Of a stretch of 64,000 nucleotides of DNA, positions 33,317-40,966 are shown piece after piece. The notes under the pieces were generated by a model. That model saw only the letters and a program-made list of their open reading frames with translations. It had not been told where the DNA came from and did no database searches. Source of the DNA: Brevibacillus panacihumi W25 (GTDB taxonomy: Bacteria; Bacillota; Bacilli; Brevibacillales; Brevibacillaceae); contig NZ_KI629785.1 of NCBI RefSeq assembly GCF_000503775.1, forward strand, positions 744,001 through 808,000, given 5' to 3'. Positions within the stretch are counted from its first letter, which is position 1. Each line of letters starts with the position of its first letter. Made by a program: the position numbers and the translations under genes.

Positions 33317-34498
33317 ATGGCGAGTGTTCAAAAACGTGGCGAAAATTCGTGGCTTCTTGTCGTGGAAGCGGGCTGCGATGCTAACGGCAAACGAATAAAA
33401 AAGACTAAGACTGTAAAGGGCATGGGCAAACGGGAAGCAGAAAAGGAATTGGCCAAGTTCGTTACAGAAGTCGAAGTAGGACAGTATATCGCCCCAGAAA
33501 AAATGACATTCTCGGCTTTCGTGGACGAATGGCTAGAGAAATATGCCAGAAATGAACTAAGCCCCAAGACCCTGGAGAATTACATCATTCAAATTAACAA
33601 TAGGCTGATTCCTGAGTTTGGACATTTGCGACTTGATCAAATCAAACCGCTGCACATTGTTACTTTTCTAAAGAACTTACAGCAAGTCGGAGGGAGGAAA
33701 GACGGGAAAGAAGGAAAGCTATCATCTGGAATGATCGAATACATCCATAGGGTATTAAAAAACGTATTCAACAGGGCTGTAGATTGGAAGGTTATCAAAA
33801 CAAGCCCAATGGAGGGGATAAAGAAACCGAAAGTAGAACAGGCTGAAATGTCTGTATTCGATGATGAAGAAGTACAGCGACTGTTTCTAGCATTGGAAAA
33901 AGAAAAAATAATGTGGCGTGTCATGATTACTTTGGCCCTGACAACGGGCTTACGCCGTGGCGAACTTCTAGGCCTTGAGTGGAAGCATATTGACCTAGAA
34001 ACTGGAACAATCGACGTGAAGCAATCATTATCTTTTGTGAAAGAAATCGGATATCAGATTAAAGAACCAAAAACAAAAAATTCAGTACGGAAGGTTGCAA
34101 TGCCGCCTTCGGTAATCCACGAAGTAAAGGCGTTAAAAATACAATCAGCAAAAGAACGTATGCAATCAGGTGAATTATGGCAAGGCGGGGAACACTTTTT
34201 TGTATTTTCCTCATGGAACGGTAAACCGCTATATCCATCCAGTGTAAAAACGTGGTGGAGTAGATTCATTAAGCGAAATTCCCTGCGGTACATCCGTTTT
34301 CACGATCTTCGGCATACATCAGCCACAGTTCTGATTAACAAAGGGGTTCACGCAAAAATCATTTCGGAACGTCTTGGCCATGCCAATATCCTAACTACAA
34401 TGAATATTTAAGGGCACGCCCTACGGTCAGCTGACCAGGAGGCGGCAAAGCATTTTGATTCCCTTTTTGACACTTCTTCAAAGAATATGAAGGCTTAA
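33317..34498 (+). pseudogene. Tyrosine recombinase (phage/ICE integrase), catalytic Tyr lost
   Basis: A phage-type integrase with an N-terminal arm-binding domain (to about 60), a SAM-like core-binding domain (about 65-165) and the catalytic domain. The catalytic residues seen are Arg in LTTGLRRGELLGLEW and the His-x-x-Arg in FHDLRHTSATVLI, then LGHANILTTMNI. At the next position, where family members have Tyr-Gly-His, the codon is TAA (34409-34411). The frame then runs on as GHALRSADQEAAKHFDSLFD to TAA 34496. One base change would restore the catalytic tyrosine. GGGAGG precedes the ATG, so a truncated inactive protein may be made. Confidence 0.9.
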
Positions 34499-34508
34499 GC
34501 AGTAAAAC

Positions 34509-34544
34509 GGCAGCATAGAACCCCCCGTTCTAGGCTGCCTTTTT
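34509..34544. terminator. Terminator after the integrase
   Basis: GGCAGCATAGAAC pairs with GTTCTAGGCTGCC around a C-rich loop, and a T-run follows on the plus strand. It ends the integrase unit and abuts the convergent hypothetical gene. Confidence 0.85.
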
Positions 34545-35157
34545 AGTTTGTATCTCGAAGTTGATTTGTTAATTCTCTTCTTGCTTGTCCTCGCACAATT
34601 CGCTTTACCTTATCAACAGTCTTATAAAACTTTTCCTTACTTCTTTTTTTAAAACCGCATCCAACACAGTACCAAACATATTTTCCCCACAATGCAGTTC
34701 CCCAGAAATCGCTCTTTTCATACAGTTCAGTATCACATTTTGGACAGAGCGGTGGCGATTGGACGTCAATTTTAGATATGCTACTCTCGGCTGTTTCCTC
34801 TGAAATCCCTCTGCTAAAAAGATTCTTGGCATACCTGACACGCCAATTAACTCCAAAATGCTCTTCACTACCTACGTCTGTCCATGCCCTTGCTGGCCTC
34901 ACTACAGCAAATAAGGTAGTACTAAAATTTTCCTCTTCAAGAGACCTAGCCCGCTTGACGATAATCCAGGAAATTCCTATCATAGCCAGTAATAAACCAG
35001 AAACCCACCAAGCCCACACTGGGATTTCCCATTCTCCGTTTTGTAAATATATAATTAAGCCGGCTACAGGAGGTAGTGCTAATATTACCGGAATAAAAAT
35101 CTTTGCCAATAACCCTGTAGCTATGCTCGTCAATAATTTAATGGCCCATTCTTTCAT
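34543..35157 (-). CDS. Membrane protein with zinc-ribbon, unknown function
   Basis: A 204-residue protein with two N-terminal membrane helices (IFIPVILALPPVAGLIIYLQ and WAWWVSGLLLAMIGISWIIV) and a soluble C-terminal half with a CPKC and CVGC pair, a probable zinc ribbon, followed by a basic tail. I chose ATG 35157 (MKEWAIKLL) behind TTGGAG; the longer TTG start at 35190 is weaker. It lies between the dead integrase and the tRNA genes, so it may be cargo of the lost integrative element. No family recognised. Confidence 0.6.
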   Translation of the reverse strand: MKEWAIKLLTSIATGLLAKIFIPVILALPPVAGLIIYLQNGEWEIPVWAWWVSGLLLAMIGISWIIVKRARSLEEENFSTTLFAVVRPARAWTDVGSEEHFGVNWRVRYAKNLFSRGISEETAESSISKIDVQSPPLCPKCDTELYEKSDFWGTALWGKYVWYCVGCGFKKRSKEKFYKTVDKVKRIVRGQARRELTNQLRDTN

Positions 35158-35250
35158 TTGTTTCTCCAATCTAATTATTTTCGTCAACAATCCGTCAACA
35201 ACACCCTAATAAGCATCCTGTACCAACAGCTTTTGAATGTCTGTTTCATC

Positions 35251-35280
35251 AAAAAACCCCTTGATTATCAAGGGGTTTTT
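35251..35280. terminator. Bidirectional terminator after the tRNA genes
   Basis: AAAACCCCTTGA and TCAAGGGGTTTTT form a perfect stem around TTA, with A/T-runs on both sides. It ends the minus-strand tRNA transcript. Confidence 0.9.
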
Positions 35281-35291
35281 ATACGCTGTTA

Positions 35292-35367
35292 TGGTGATCC
35301 GGACTGGGTTCGAACCAGCGACCCCCACCCTGTCAAGATGGTGCTCTCCCAACTGAGCTACCGGATC
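35292..35367 (-). tRNA. tRNA-Val (anticodon GAC)
   Basis: A 76-base cloverleaf on the minus strand. The acceptor arms GATCCGG and CCGGATC, the D-arm GCTCAGTTGGGAGAGC, the anticodon loop TTGACAG (anticodon GAC), the T-arm GGTTCGAACCC and an encoded CCA are all present. Its 3' end faces the dead integrase, the usual arrangement when an element integrates at a tRNA 3' end. Confidence 0.93.
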
Positions 35368-35411
35368 ATGGGATATGTATGTGACCTTTAACCATCTATG
35401 TACTCGTTAAA

Positions 35412-35488
35412 TGGTGGGCCCTGTAGGACTCGAACCTACGACCAATCGGTTATGAGCCGACCGCTCTGACCAACTGAGCTAAGGGCCC
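35412..35488 (-). tRNA. tRNA with CAU anticodon (Ile2 or elongator Met)
   Basis: A 77-base cloverleaf on the minus strand with acceptor arms GGGCCCT and AGGGCCC, the D-arm GCTCAGTTGGTCAGAGC, the anticodon loop CTCATAA, the T-arm GTAGGTTCGAGTCCTAC and an encoded CCA. From memory the body resembles the bacillal tRNA-Ile2 whose C34 is changed to lysidine by TilS, rather than elongator tRNA-Met. Sequence alone does not settle this. It precedes tRNA-Val in one transcript. Confidence 0.9.
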
Positions 35489-35518
35489 GAATCGCACCGG
35501 ACGTCGATCACATGTATT

Positions 35519-35547
35519 ACTATACATGATCCAAAAAACGATTTCAA
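35519..35547 (-). promoter_or_regulatory. SigA-type promoter of the tRNA pair
   Basis: On the minus strand TTGAAA (35547-35542), a 17-base spacer and TATAGT (35524-35519) form a near-consensus promoter 31 bases before the first tRNA. The region 35489-35785 holds nothing else I can support. Confidence 0.8.
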
Positions 35548-35785
35548 GAGGAAAAAACGATTTTTTGTAAATTTTTTCACTCCCACCAAAAGAACCGCTT
35601 TCCACCTCTCATTTTTCCTAGAAACCTGCACGCAAGTGCAGCAAAAAAGGAGCCATCTTGCAAGTCTCCCCATCCCGAACCACCACATAAGCGATGCCCC
35701 GAATAAAGCCCCTTGCAAAATAACTCCCTCTTATCTTCTTTCCCTACCTAACTTAGCACGCAAGTGCTGTCGCTACCTACTCACC

Positions 35786-36376
35786 CTACCCAGCCTGCTC
35801 CCCCCCACCCTTCTTCCCTTCCACCCGAATCTCCGCCAACGCTTCGGCCTCAGCCCTAGCCACCGCAGCCTCCTGCTCATCCCTCATCCGATGCGCCATC
35901 CGGCTGGACGCATTGGCCGCCACACTCGCCACCAGATCATCTAAAAAGGTATGCACCTGACCATCCTCGGCCAGCGTCGTATCCAGCTTATTAATAACCC
36001 CGATCTTATGCTTATCCAAATGACCGAAGGTCGTCACCGCAATACTTCCATAGGCAAACACCGACCCGATCGCGAGCGTCTCGTCACACCCAAACAATCC
36101 TTCATCCTGCGCGATAATCGACTGAAGCGGCTCAGACAGCATTCCCTTCTCCGCCAACGTATCCAACTCGATACCGACGAGAATGGCATGCTGCATCTCC
36201 CGCTTTTCCAATACAGCCTTCACGCTCTCGATGCACGGTTCCAGCGTCAGCTCAGGGTGATACGGCGCTTGCATCTCATATACAATCTCAGCTATATCCT
36301 TTATGGTCACTCCCCTCTCCTCCAGACGAGCGAGGGCAGCGTTTCGAACTTCTATACTGTGTACTTGTTTTTTCAT
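35786..36376 (-). CDS. yutG: Phosphatidylglycerophosphatase A-like protein (YutG)
   Basis: A 196-residue PgpA/YutG family protein. Family text includes GVTIKDIAEIVYEMQAPYHP, ILVGIELDTLAEKGMLSEPL, DEGLFGCDETLAIGSVFAYG and the membrane-near TTFGHLDKHKIGVINKLD. The C-terminal 35 residues are an Ala/Glu-rich tail (EEQEAAVARAEAEALAEIRV-like) ending in a glycine-rich segment, not part of the usual domain. The original activity is dephosphorylation of phosphatidylglycerophosphate; whether bacillal YutG does this in vivo is less clear. A promoter lies at 36427-36455. Confidence 0.88.
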   Translation of the reverse strand: MKKQVHSIEVRNAALARLEERGVTIKDIAEIVYEMQAPYHPELTLEPCIESVKAVLEKREMQHAILVGIELDTLAEKGMLSEPLQSIIAQDEGLFGCDETLAIGSVFAYGSIAVTTFGHLDKHKIGVINKLDTTLAEDGQVHTFLDDLVASVAANASSRMAHRMRDEQEAAVARAEAEALAEIRVEGKKGGGEQAG

Positions 36377-36426
36377 GACGGGACAACCCCTTCCAAAACC
36401 ATACTTGTGAAGTCGTTCTTTACCAT

Positions 36427-36455
36427 ATTATCATACGATAGTAAAATTGCGACAA
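36427..36455 (-). promoter_or_regulatory. SigA-type promoter of yutG
   Basis: On the minus strand TTGTCG (36455-36450), a 17-base spacer and GATAAT (36432-36427) lie about 50 bases upstream of the yutG start. Confidence 0.65.
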
Positions 36456-36581
36456 ATTTGAACAAATCATCTCCGCACGTCCCCAACTCCCAGGTGACTC
36501 CATACAAAAGGTATGGAAACGCTGATTGCTCCTGTATAATAAGCACCAAAAGCAGAAACATCCCGAAGGGAGGACATCATC

Positions 36582-37286
36582 TTGCCGCTTGAGGAAATTG
36601 TCTTGGACAGCCGGCATCTTGGAACGCCGGAGACCCTGATCGCCTATACACCGCAGCGCTATTCGCCGCTCTACTCCTATCCCGTCCTCTACGTCCAGGA
36701 TGGGGCCGATTACCTTTCTTTGGGCAAAATGGCCACCATGCTGGACGAACTAATTTTGCAAAAAGAACTGCCCGATCTCATCGCGGTCTTTTTGCCAGTA
36801 ACAAAAGAAAAACGAACTTCCCGCTACCATCCCGACGGTGCCGAACATATTGCCTACCGCCGCTTTTTGGCTGAAGAAGTCGTCCGATACATCGACAGCC
36901 GCTACTCGACGCATCCGCTTGGGAATGGCAGGACATTGGTCGGGGCTTCCCTCGGGGGTGTCGTTTCCCTATTTACCGCCCTGGCGTATCCCCATACGTT
37001 TGGGCAGGTAGCCAGCCAATCCATTGCCATGGACCCAAATTTGAACCAACGCGTGTCCCAAGCCGACCTGACCGTTCCTCTCTCCTTGTATTTGCAGATC
37101 GGCACCGACGAGACCGCAGTAGAAAGCTCGAGAGGACCACTCGACCTGGTCGCTTCCAATGAGGAGCTTCGCGCTATTTTGCAAACAAAAATGGTCACCC
37201 TGGTCTATGAGACCTTTGAGGGCGACCACACGTGGGGCCACTGGCAAGCCCATCTTCCCCGTATGCTGCAGAAGCTTTTAGGGTAA
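36582..37286 (+). CDS. yjcH: Alpha/beta-hydrolase esterase (YjcH-like)
   Basis: A 234-residue esterase of the Fes/esterase-D group. The nucleophile elbow is GASLGG (Ser near residue 125), and the likely catalytic His is in GDHTWGHW close to the C-terminus. It starts PLEEIVLDSRHLGTPETLIA and includes YPVLYVQDGADYLSLGK. TTG 36582 is preceded by GGGAGGA. The order yjcH, yjcG, yjcF is that of B. subtilis, which supports the naming. A TATAAT box lies at 36535-36540. No signal peptide, so it acts in the cytoplasm; the substrate is unknown. Confidence 0.87.
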   Translation: MPLEEIVLDSRHLGTPETLIAYTPQRYSPLYSYPVLYVQDGADYLSLGKMATMLDELILQKELPDLIAVFLPVTKEKRTSRYHPDGAEHIAYRRFLAEEVVRYIDSRYSTHPLGNGRTLVGASLGGVVSLFTALAYPHTFGQVASQSIAMDPNLNQRVSQADLTVPLSLYLQIGTDETAVESSRGPLDLVASNEELRAILQTKMVTLVYETFEGDHTWGHWQAHLPRMLQKLLG

Positions 37287-37288
37287 AC

Positions 37289-37447
37289 TTACCGTGTCTG
37301 CTCTTCTTGCGGACTTTTCTCTTTGACGGGTGTGACCAGAACCTCTTCGAACTCTACCTTGCGAATAATGGACAAGATGGTGAAGGTAAGTACGGACAAC
37401 AGGAGCAGGACGAGAAAAATGAAAGTGATCATCATGGCTACATGCAA
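37289..37447 (-). CDS. Small single-pass membrane protein
   Basis: A 52-residue frame: an N-terminal membrane helix (MITFIFLVLLLLSVLTFTIL) and a short charged tail (RKVEFEEVLVTPVKEKSPQE). A very strong AAGGAGGTGG site (37454-37463) lies about 8 bases before TTG 37447; an in-frame ATG pair at 37435 and 37432 is another possible start. It is convergent with yjcH, ending 3 bases after it. The plus-strand ORF over the same bases has no ribosome site. No family recognised. Confidence 0.6.
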   Translation of the reverse strand: MHVAMMITFIFLVLLLLSVLTFTILSIIRKVEFEEVLVTPVKEKSPQEEQTR

Positions 37448-37594
37448 AACGAACGCCACCTCCTTACCTTCTCAGTCTCTCCTGCCGACCGCATTCTATA
37501 CGGACCCAAGCGTAACATTACACAAATGACGAATTTTCTGTTAAAATACAGGCATGCTAGAAGCTCATGAGAGAGCAAAGGAGGAGTGGTTCTG

Positions 37595-38101
37595 ATGAAA
37601 TACAGTATTGTCGTTTTCCCATCCAGCAAAGTTCAGGAAGTAGCCAACTCATACCGGAAACGTTACGACCCTGCGTATTCATTGATACCGCCATACATCC
37701 GGCTGAAAGAAGCCTTCGAATTGGACGAATCCAAGCTGCCCTTGCTGGTTGAACACCTGGAACAGGTAGCCGCTTCTACCCATCCCTTTACCGCTCAATT
37801 CCACCGTGTCTCTACCTTCCACCCGACGAATAATGTCATCTTTCTAGCGGTGCAAAACAAGGAGCCTTTCACCGAGCTGCACCAAAAGATCGTGAAAAAT
37901 GTCAATGAAAAAGAAACCTATGCATTCGTTCCGCATCTGACCATCGGGCGCGATCTGTCCGACGATGAGCTGCGTGACGTAACAGGGCAATTGAGCATGG
38001 TCAAGTTTGATCTCACCGCAGAAGTGGATCGCTTCCACCTGGTCTACCAGCTCGAAGATGGTATTTGGAGTGTCTACCAGACCTTCCTTCTGAAAAAATA
38101 A
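37595..38101 (+). CDS. yjcG: 2H phosphoesterase-like protein YjcG
   Basis: A 168-residue member of the 2'-5' RNA ligase/2H phosphoesterase superfamily. The two His motifs are in AQFHRVSTFHPT and VPHLTIGRD. The start MKYSIVVFPSSKVQEVANSY is typical of YjcG. ATG 37595 follows AAAGGAGGAG. It lies between yjcH and yjcF as in B. subtilis. It is a presumed cytoplasmic phosphoesterase of unknown substrate. Confidence 0.93.
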   Translation: MKYSIVVFPSSKVQEVANSYRKRYDPAYSLIPPYIRLKEAFELDESKLPLLVEHLEQVAASTHPFTAQFHRVSTFHPTNNVIFLAVQNKEPFTELHQKIVKNVNEKETYAFVPHLTIGRDLSDDELRDVTGQLSMVKFDLTAEVDRFHLVYQLEDGIWSVYQTFLLKK

Positions 38102-38177
38102 GTGAATCCCGCAACTGCCCCTCCCCGCAGTCCACGCAGGGAGGGGCTTTTGATCGCATAAAGGACGTGTTATTTTG

Positions 38178-38624
38178 ATGAAATCCCTCTACCAGATCCA
38201 AACCGTACAATCTGAAAAAGAAATGGCGGACGCCATGTCTGTCCGCAAAATCGTCTTCATCGAGGAACAGGAAGTGCCGGAAGACCTTGAGATCGACGAG
38301 CATGACACACCAGAGAGCGGTACGATTCATTTTGTCGCCTATCGGGGGGAGGAGCCCGTGGGAGCGAGCCGCCTTCGTCCATATGCTCCTGGAGTCGGAA
38401 AAGTAGAGCGTGTCGCCGTCAGCAAAACAGAGCGCGGGACAGGCTTGGGCCGACAAATCATGTTGGCTATGGAAGAATCCGCAAAAAAACATGGCTTTCA
38501 CACCCTCAAGCTCAATGCGCAAACGCATGCCCAACGCTTTTATGAAAAGCTTGGCTATGAGCCCCACGGAGATGTGTTTGACGAAGCCGGTATTGAACAC
38601 ATTGCAATGGTAAAATCATTGTAG
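38178..38624 (+). CDS. yjcF: GNAT family acetyltransferase YjcF
   Basis: A 148-residue acetyltransferase. The acetyl-CoA pyrophosphate loop is VERVAVSKTERGTGLGRQIM, and the later ALNAQTHAQRFYEKLGY-type segment (KLNAQTHAQRFYEKLGYEPH) is characteristic of the YjcF/ElaA group. ATG 38178 directly follows a TTG; AGGACG is the likely ribosome site. It is followed by a strong bidirectional terminator. The substrate is unknown. Confidence 0.92.
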   Translation: MKSLYQIQTVQSEKEMADAMSVRKIVFIEEQEVPEDLEIDEHDTPESGTIHFVAYRGEEPVGASRLRPYAPGVGKVERVAVSKTERGTGLGRQIMLAMEESAKKHGFHTLKLNAQTHAQRFYEKLGYEPHGDVFDEAGIEHIAMVKSL

Positions 38625-38641
38625 GCCATATTCTTGCATAC

Positions 38642-38683
38642 AAAACCCCCGTCGCTGCCGTGATCCCTGGCGACGGGGGTTTT
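38642..38683. terminator. Bidirectional terminator
   Basis: AAAACCCCCGTCGC at 38642-38655 pairs with GCGACGGGGGTTTT at 38670-38683. It serves yjcF on the plus strand and the PHP gene on the minus strand. Confidence 0.92.
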
Positions 38684-38704
38684 CCTTTCCCACCAAAAAC
38701 AACG

Positions 38705-39550
38705 TTATTTGCGGCGCCGATTTGCAATCTCCCGCATGCTATCCACGACATCTGCATGTACCGTATGCGATCCCAGCATGGCGTGAAAAGGCTCTTCTCC
38801 GCGCCAACCGTGAAAATCCGACCCTCCGGTTACGAGCAGATCAAACTCCTCCGCCCATTTTCGGTACACCTCACGTTGATTCTGCGAATTGTCCGGATGG
38901 AATACCTCAATCCCGTCCAGCCCGAATTCGATCAACTCCTTGACCAGCTCGTCATCGTCATAGAGTCCGGGGTGAGCCAGCACCGCCACGCCTCCCGCTT
39001 CCCGAATCAGCGTGATCGCCTCCTGGGGGGTGATGCGCGGCGGATTCACATACGCAGCCCCTCCTTTGCCCAGATACTTGTCGAAGGCTTCCTCGATCGA
39101 ATTGACGACACCCAGCTCCATGAGCTCTTCTGCGATATGCGGACGACCGATGTTCTTATCCGTTCCCTGTTTGCGCTTGTACACATCCTCCAGCTTGATC
39201 GCGATACCCAGCTCTTGAAGCTTGTTGATCAGTAGCTTGTTCCGCTCGTGCCGCGTCTCGCGCAAGCCGACCAGCTTTTCCTGGAACGAAGCATCCTCAT
39301 ACGGTACAAAAAAGCCAAGCACATGAATATCCTGCCCGCGAGCCACAGAGCTGATCTCCACTCCCGGTATCACTTCGATTCCAAGCACAGCTCCGGCTTC
39401 CTTCGCCTCTGCGATGCCGGCCACAGTATCGTGATCCGTGATCGCGAGCGCAGCCAGCCCCGCTTCCTTGGCGATCCGCACATTTTCCTTCGGCTCACAA
39501 GTGCCGTCTGACGCTGTCGTATGGGTATGCAGATCCGCGTTTTGCTGCAT
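38705..39550 (-). CDS. PHP-domain phosphoesterase (YciV/RNase AM-like)
   Basis: A 281-residue protein with the PHP metal-binding motifs DLHTHTTASDGT, ALAITDHDTVAG, IPGVEIS, VAVLAHPGLY and VTGGSDFHG. Relatives (YciV/TrpH) act on short 5'-phosphorylated oligonucleotides or on 3',5'-bisphosphonucleotides. ATG 39550 (MQQNADLHTH) is preceded by AAGGAG; the longer frame from 39583 has a Lys/Arg-rich head with no site. Confidence 0.9.
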   Translation of the reverse strand: MQQNADLHTHTTASDGTCEPKENVRIAKEAGLAALAITDHDTVAGIAEAKEAGAVLGIEVIPGVEISSVARGQDIHVLGFFVPYEDASFQEKLVGLRETRHERNKLLINKLQELGIAIKLEDVYKRKQGTDKNIGRPHIAEELMELGVVNSIEEAFDKYLGKGGAAYVNPPRITPQEAITLIREAGGVAVLAHPGLYDDDELVKELIEFGLDGIEVFHPDNSQNQREVYRKWAEEFDLLVTGGSDFHGWRGEEPFHAMLGSHTVHADVVDSMREIANRRRK

Positions 39551-39655
39551 GATTTCGTCCACTCCTTCTTTTCTTTTTCTCAAGTCTGAATCATGAAGCC
39601 CCTACATAGGATGGTAGCAAACCCGTTTGATAAGGGAAAGTCAAGGAGGATGACC

Positions 39656-40018
39656 ATGCGGTTAAAAAACAAAACCCTGACCGGTGTCGTGCAGCCACTC
39701 TCCTATGTCGACAAGATGTTGAGGCAGCAGGGCTTTCAACGATCAGGGGGCGACAGTATGCCCACGTATGATGTCGTCATTTACGACTCCGCAAGCAGCA
39801 GCACCTATTTTCTCCGCATTCCCACGAATTTCTCCAGTCAAGACACAGGCAAAGGAGAGCAGACTGTCAAATTGGGTCATCCCTATCTGGAAGCAGAGTT
39901 CATGATGAGCATCGAGACCGAGGAATTTTTCTTTATTCCAAAATCCGTCCGAGAAGCTGCTGAACACAAGCTGGCTGAGATCGCCGATTATCTGTCGTCC
40001 CCGTCTGCTTCCGTCTGA
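39656..40018 (+). CDS. YugN-like family protein
   Basis: A 120-residue protein resembling the YugN-like family of Bacillales: STYFLRIPTNFSSQD followed by VKLGHPYLEAEFMM matches the LRIP...VRLGTP pattern of that family. No function is known. ATG 39656 is preceded by AAGGAGGATGACC. Its end overlaps the convergent MBL gene by 31 bases. Confidence 0.72.
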   Translation: MRLKNKTLTGVVQPLSYVDKMLRQQGFQRSGGDSMPTYDVVIYDSASSSTYFLRIPTNFSSQDTGKGEQTVKLGHPYLEAEFMMSIETEEFFFIPKSVREAAEHKLAEIADYLSSPSASV

Positions 40019-40935
40019 GGCAAGTCTTTTTTGCCCCATAACCACCTGTTTTCTGCAATTCGGTACGTTACCCTTTCTTCACGGAACAACCCGACCAAAT
40101 AACCCATTAAGGCAGTTCGCAACAACACATAGTTGGAAGCGTTTTCGATGCTGATCTCCAGATGCTCGCACAAAGCAGCCAAGGCATCCTCAAGCGTGCG
40201 TTCCTTTGTCAAGATCCCTTCGAGAACGCTGCAGATTCGCTCGTGCCACTCCATGTTTTTTCTCAGCACATCCTGAATCTCTTGGGAGGTGGTGGTATAA
40301 GGTCCGTGACCCGGCAAGTACCCGTCATATCGGGTCTGCGTCAGCTTGACCAGGCTGAGAATCGTCTCATGCACGTCTACGAGAAACGGAAGCTTATGTT
40401 TTTCCAATACGGATTCACCCAAATAACTGTCGGCGGCAAAGCAAATCTCGTCGCACACCACTCCGACCTGCTGCCAGCTATGCCCCGGCAGAGAAAGGAT
40501 GGTCATACCGACACCGTCAATTTCTACTTCACCCTCTATGGGAAGGAGGTGATCCACCCGCGAAGCAGGAGCCAGAAGGAATTTGTTGCGCAGCTCATCG
40601 AGTGGTTCAGCCCCCATGCTCAAATAAATCGGTTCGAGTATGGGGTAACGAATGACCGCCTCTTCCAAAGGCGGAGCGTACACTTTTGCCTCAGGCCAAC
40701 AACTGAGCAGGTAGGCATTGCCGCCGAAATGATCGGCATGGGCATGTGTTTGCAGGATCGCGTACAAGGGCTGGGCGATAGTCTCCAGCCCTTTTTTGAT
40801 TTTCTTGGCCGTCTGGGTATCCAGACCGGAATCGATCAGGATCGCCCCGCTATTGCCAAGAACCAGACCAATATTGACGTGACCGGGAAAATATCCGACT
40901 CGATCCCGTACCATGACAGGAGTATGGGTTGCCAT
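39988..40935 (-). CDS. MBL-fold metallo-hydrolase
   Basis: A 315-residue metallo-beta-lactamase-fold protein. The metal motif is LQTHAHADHFGG, with later ligands in LSLPGHSWQQVG and AADSYLG, and GYLPGHGPYTT. A helical C-terminal domain of about 90 residues follows the hydrolase domain. It probably hydrolyses a thioester or lactone in the cytoplasm; the substrate is not predictable. ATG 40935 is preceded by GAAAGAAGGACG. Confidence 0.9.
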   Translation of the reverse strand: MATHTPVMVRDRVGYFPGHVNIGLVLGNSGAILIDSGLDTQTAKKIKKGLETIAQPLYAILQTHAHADHFGGNAYLLSCWPEAKVYAPPLEEAVIRYPILEPIYLSMGAEPLDELRNKFLLAPASRVDHLLPIEGEVEIDGVGMTILSLPGHSWQQVGVVCDEICFAADSYLGESVLEKHKLPFLVDVHETILSLVKLTQTRYDGYLPGHGPYTTTSQEIQDVLRKNMEWHERICSVLEGILTKERTLEDALAALCEHLEISIENASNYVLLRTALMGYLVGLFREERVTYRIAENRWLWGKKDLPQTEADGDDR

Positions 40936-40966
40936 TCTGTCGTCCTTCTTTCCTCGCTTTTCCTAT

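Noticed and set aside
35636-35944. Plus-strand ORF rich in Pro, Leu and Ser
   Set aside because: It is antisense to the Ala/Glu-rich tail of yutG and has low-complexity shadow composition.
37232-37570. Plus-strand ORF of 112 codons after yjcH
   Set aside because: No ribosome site and antisense to a better-supported 52-codon membrane protein frame.
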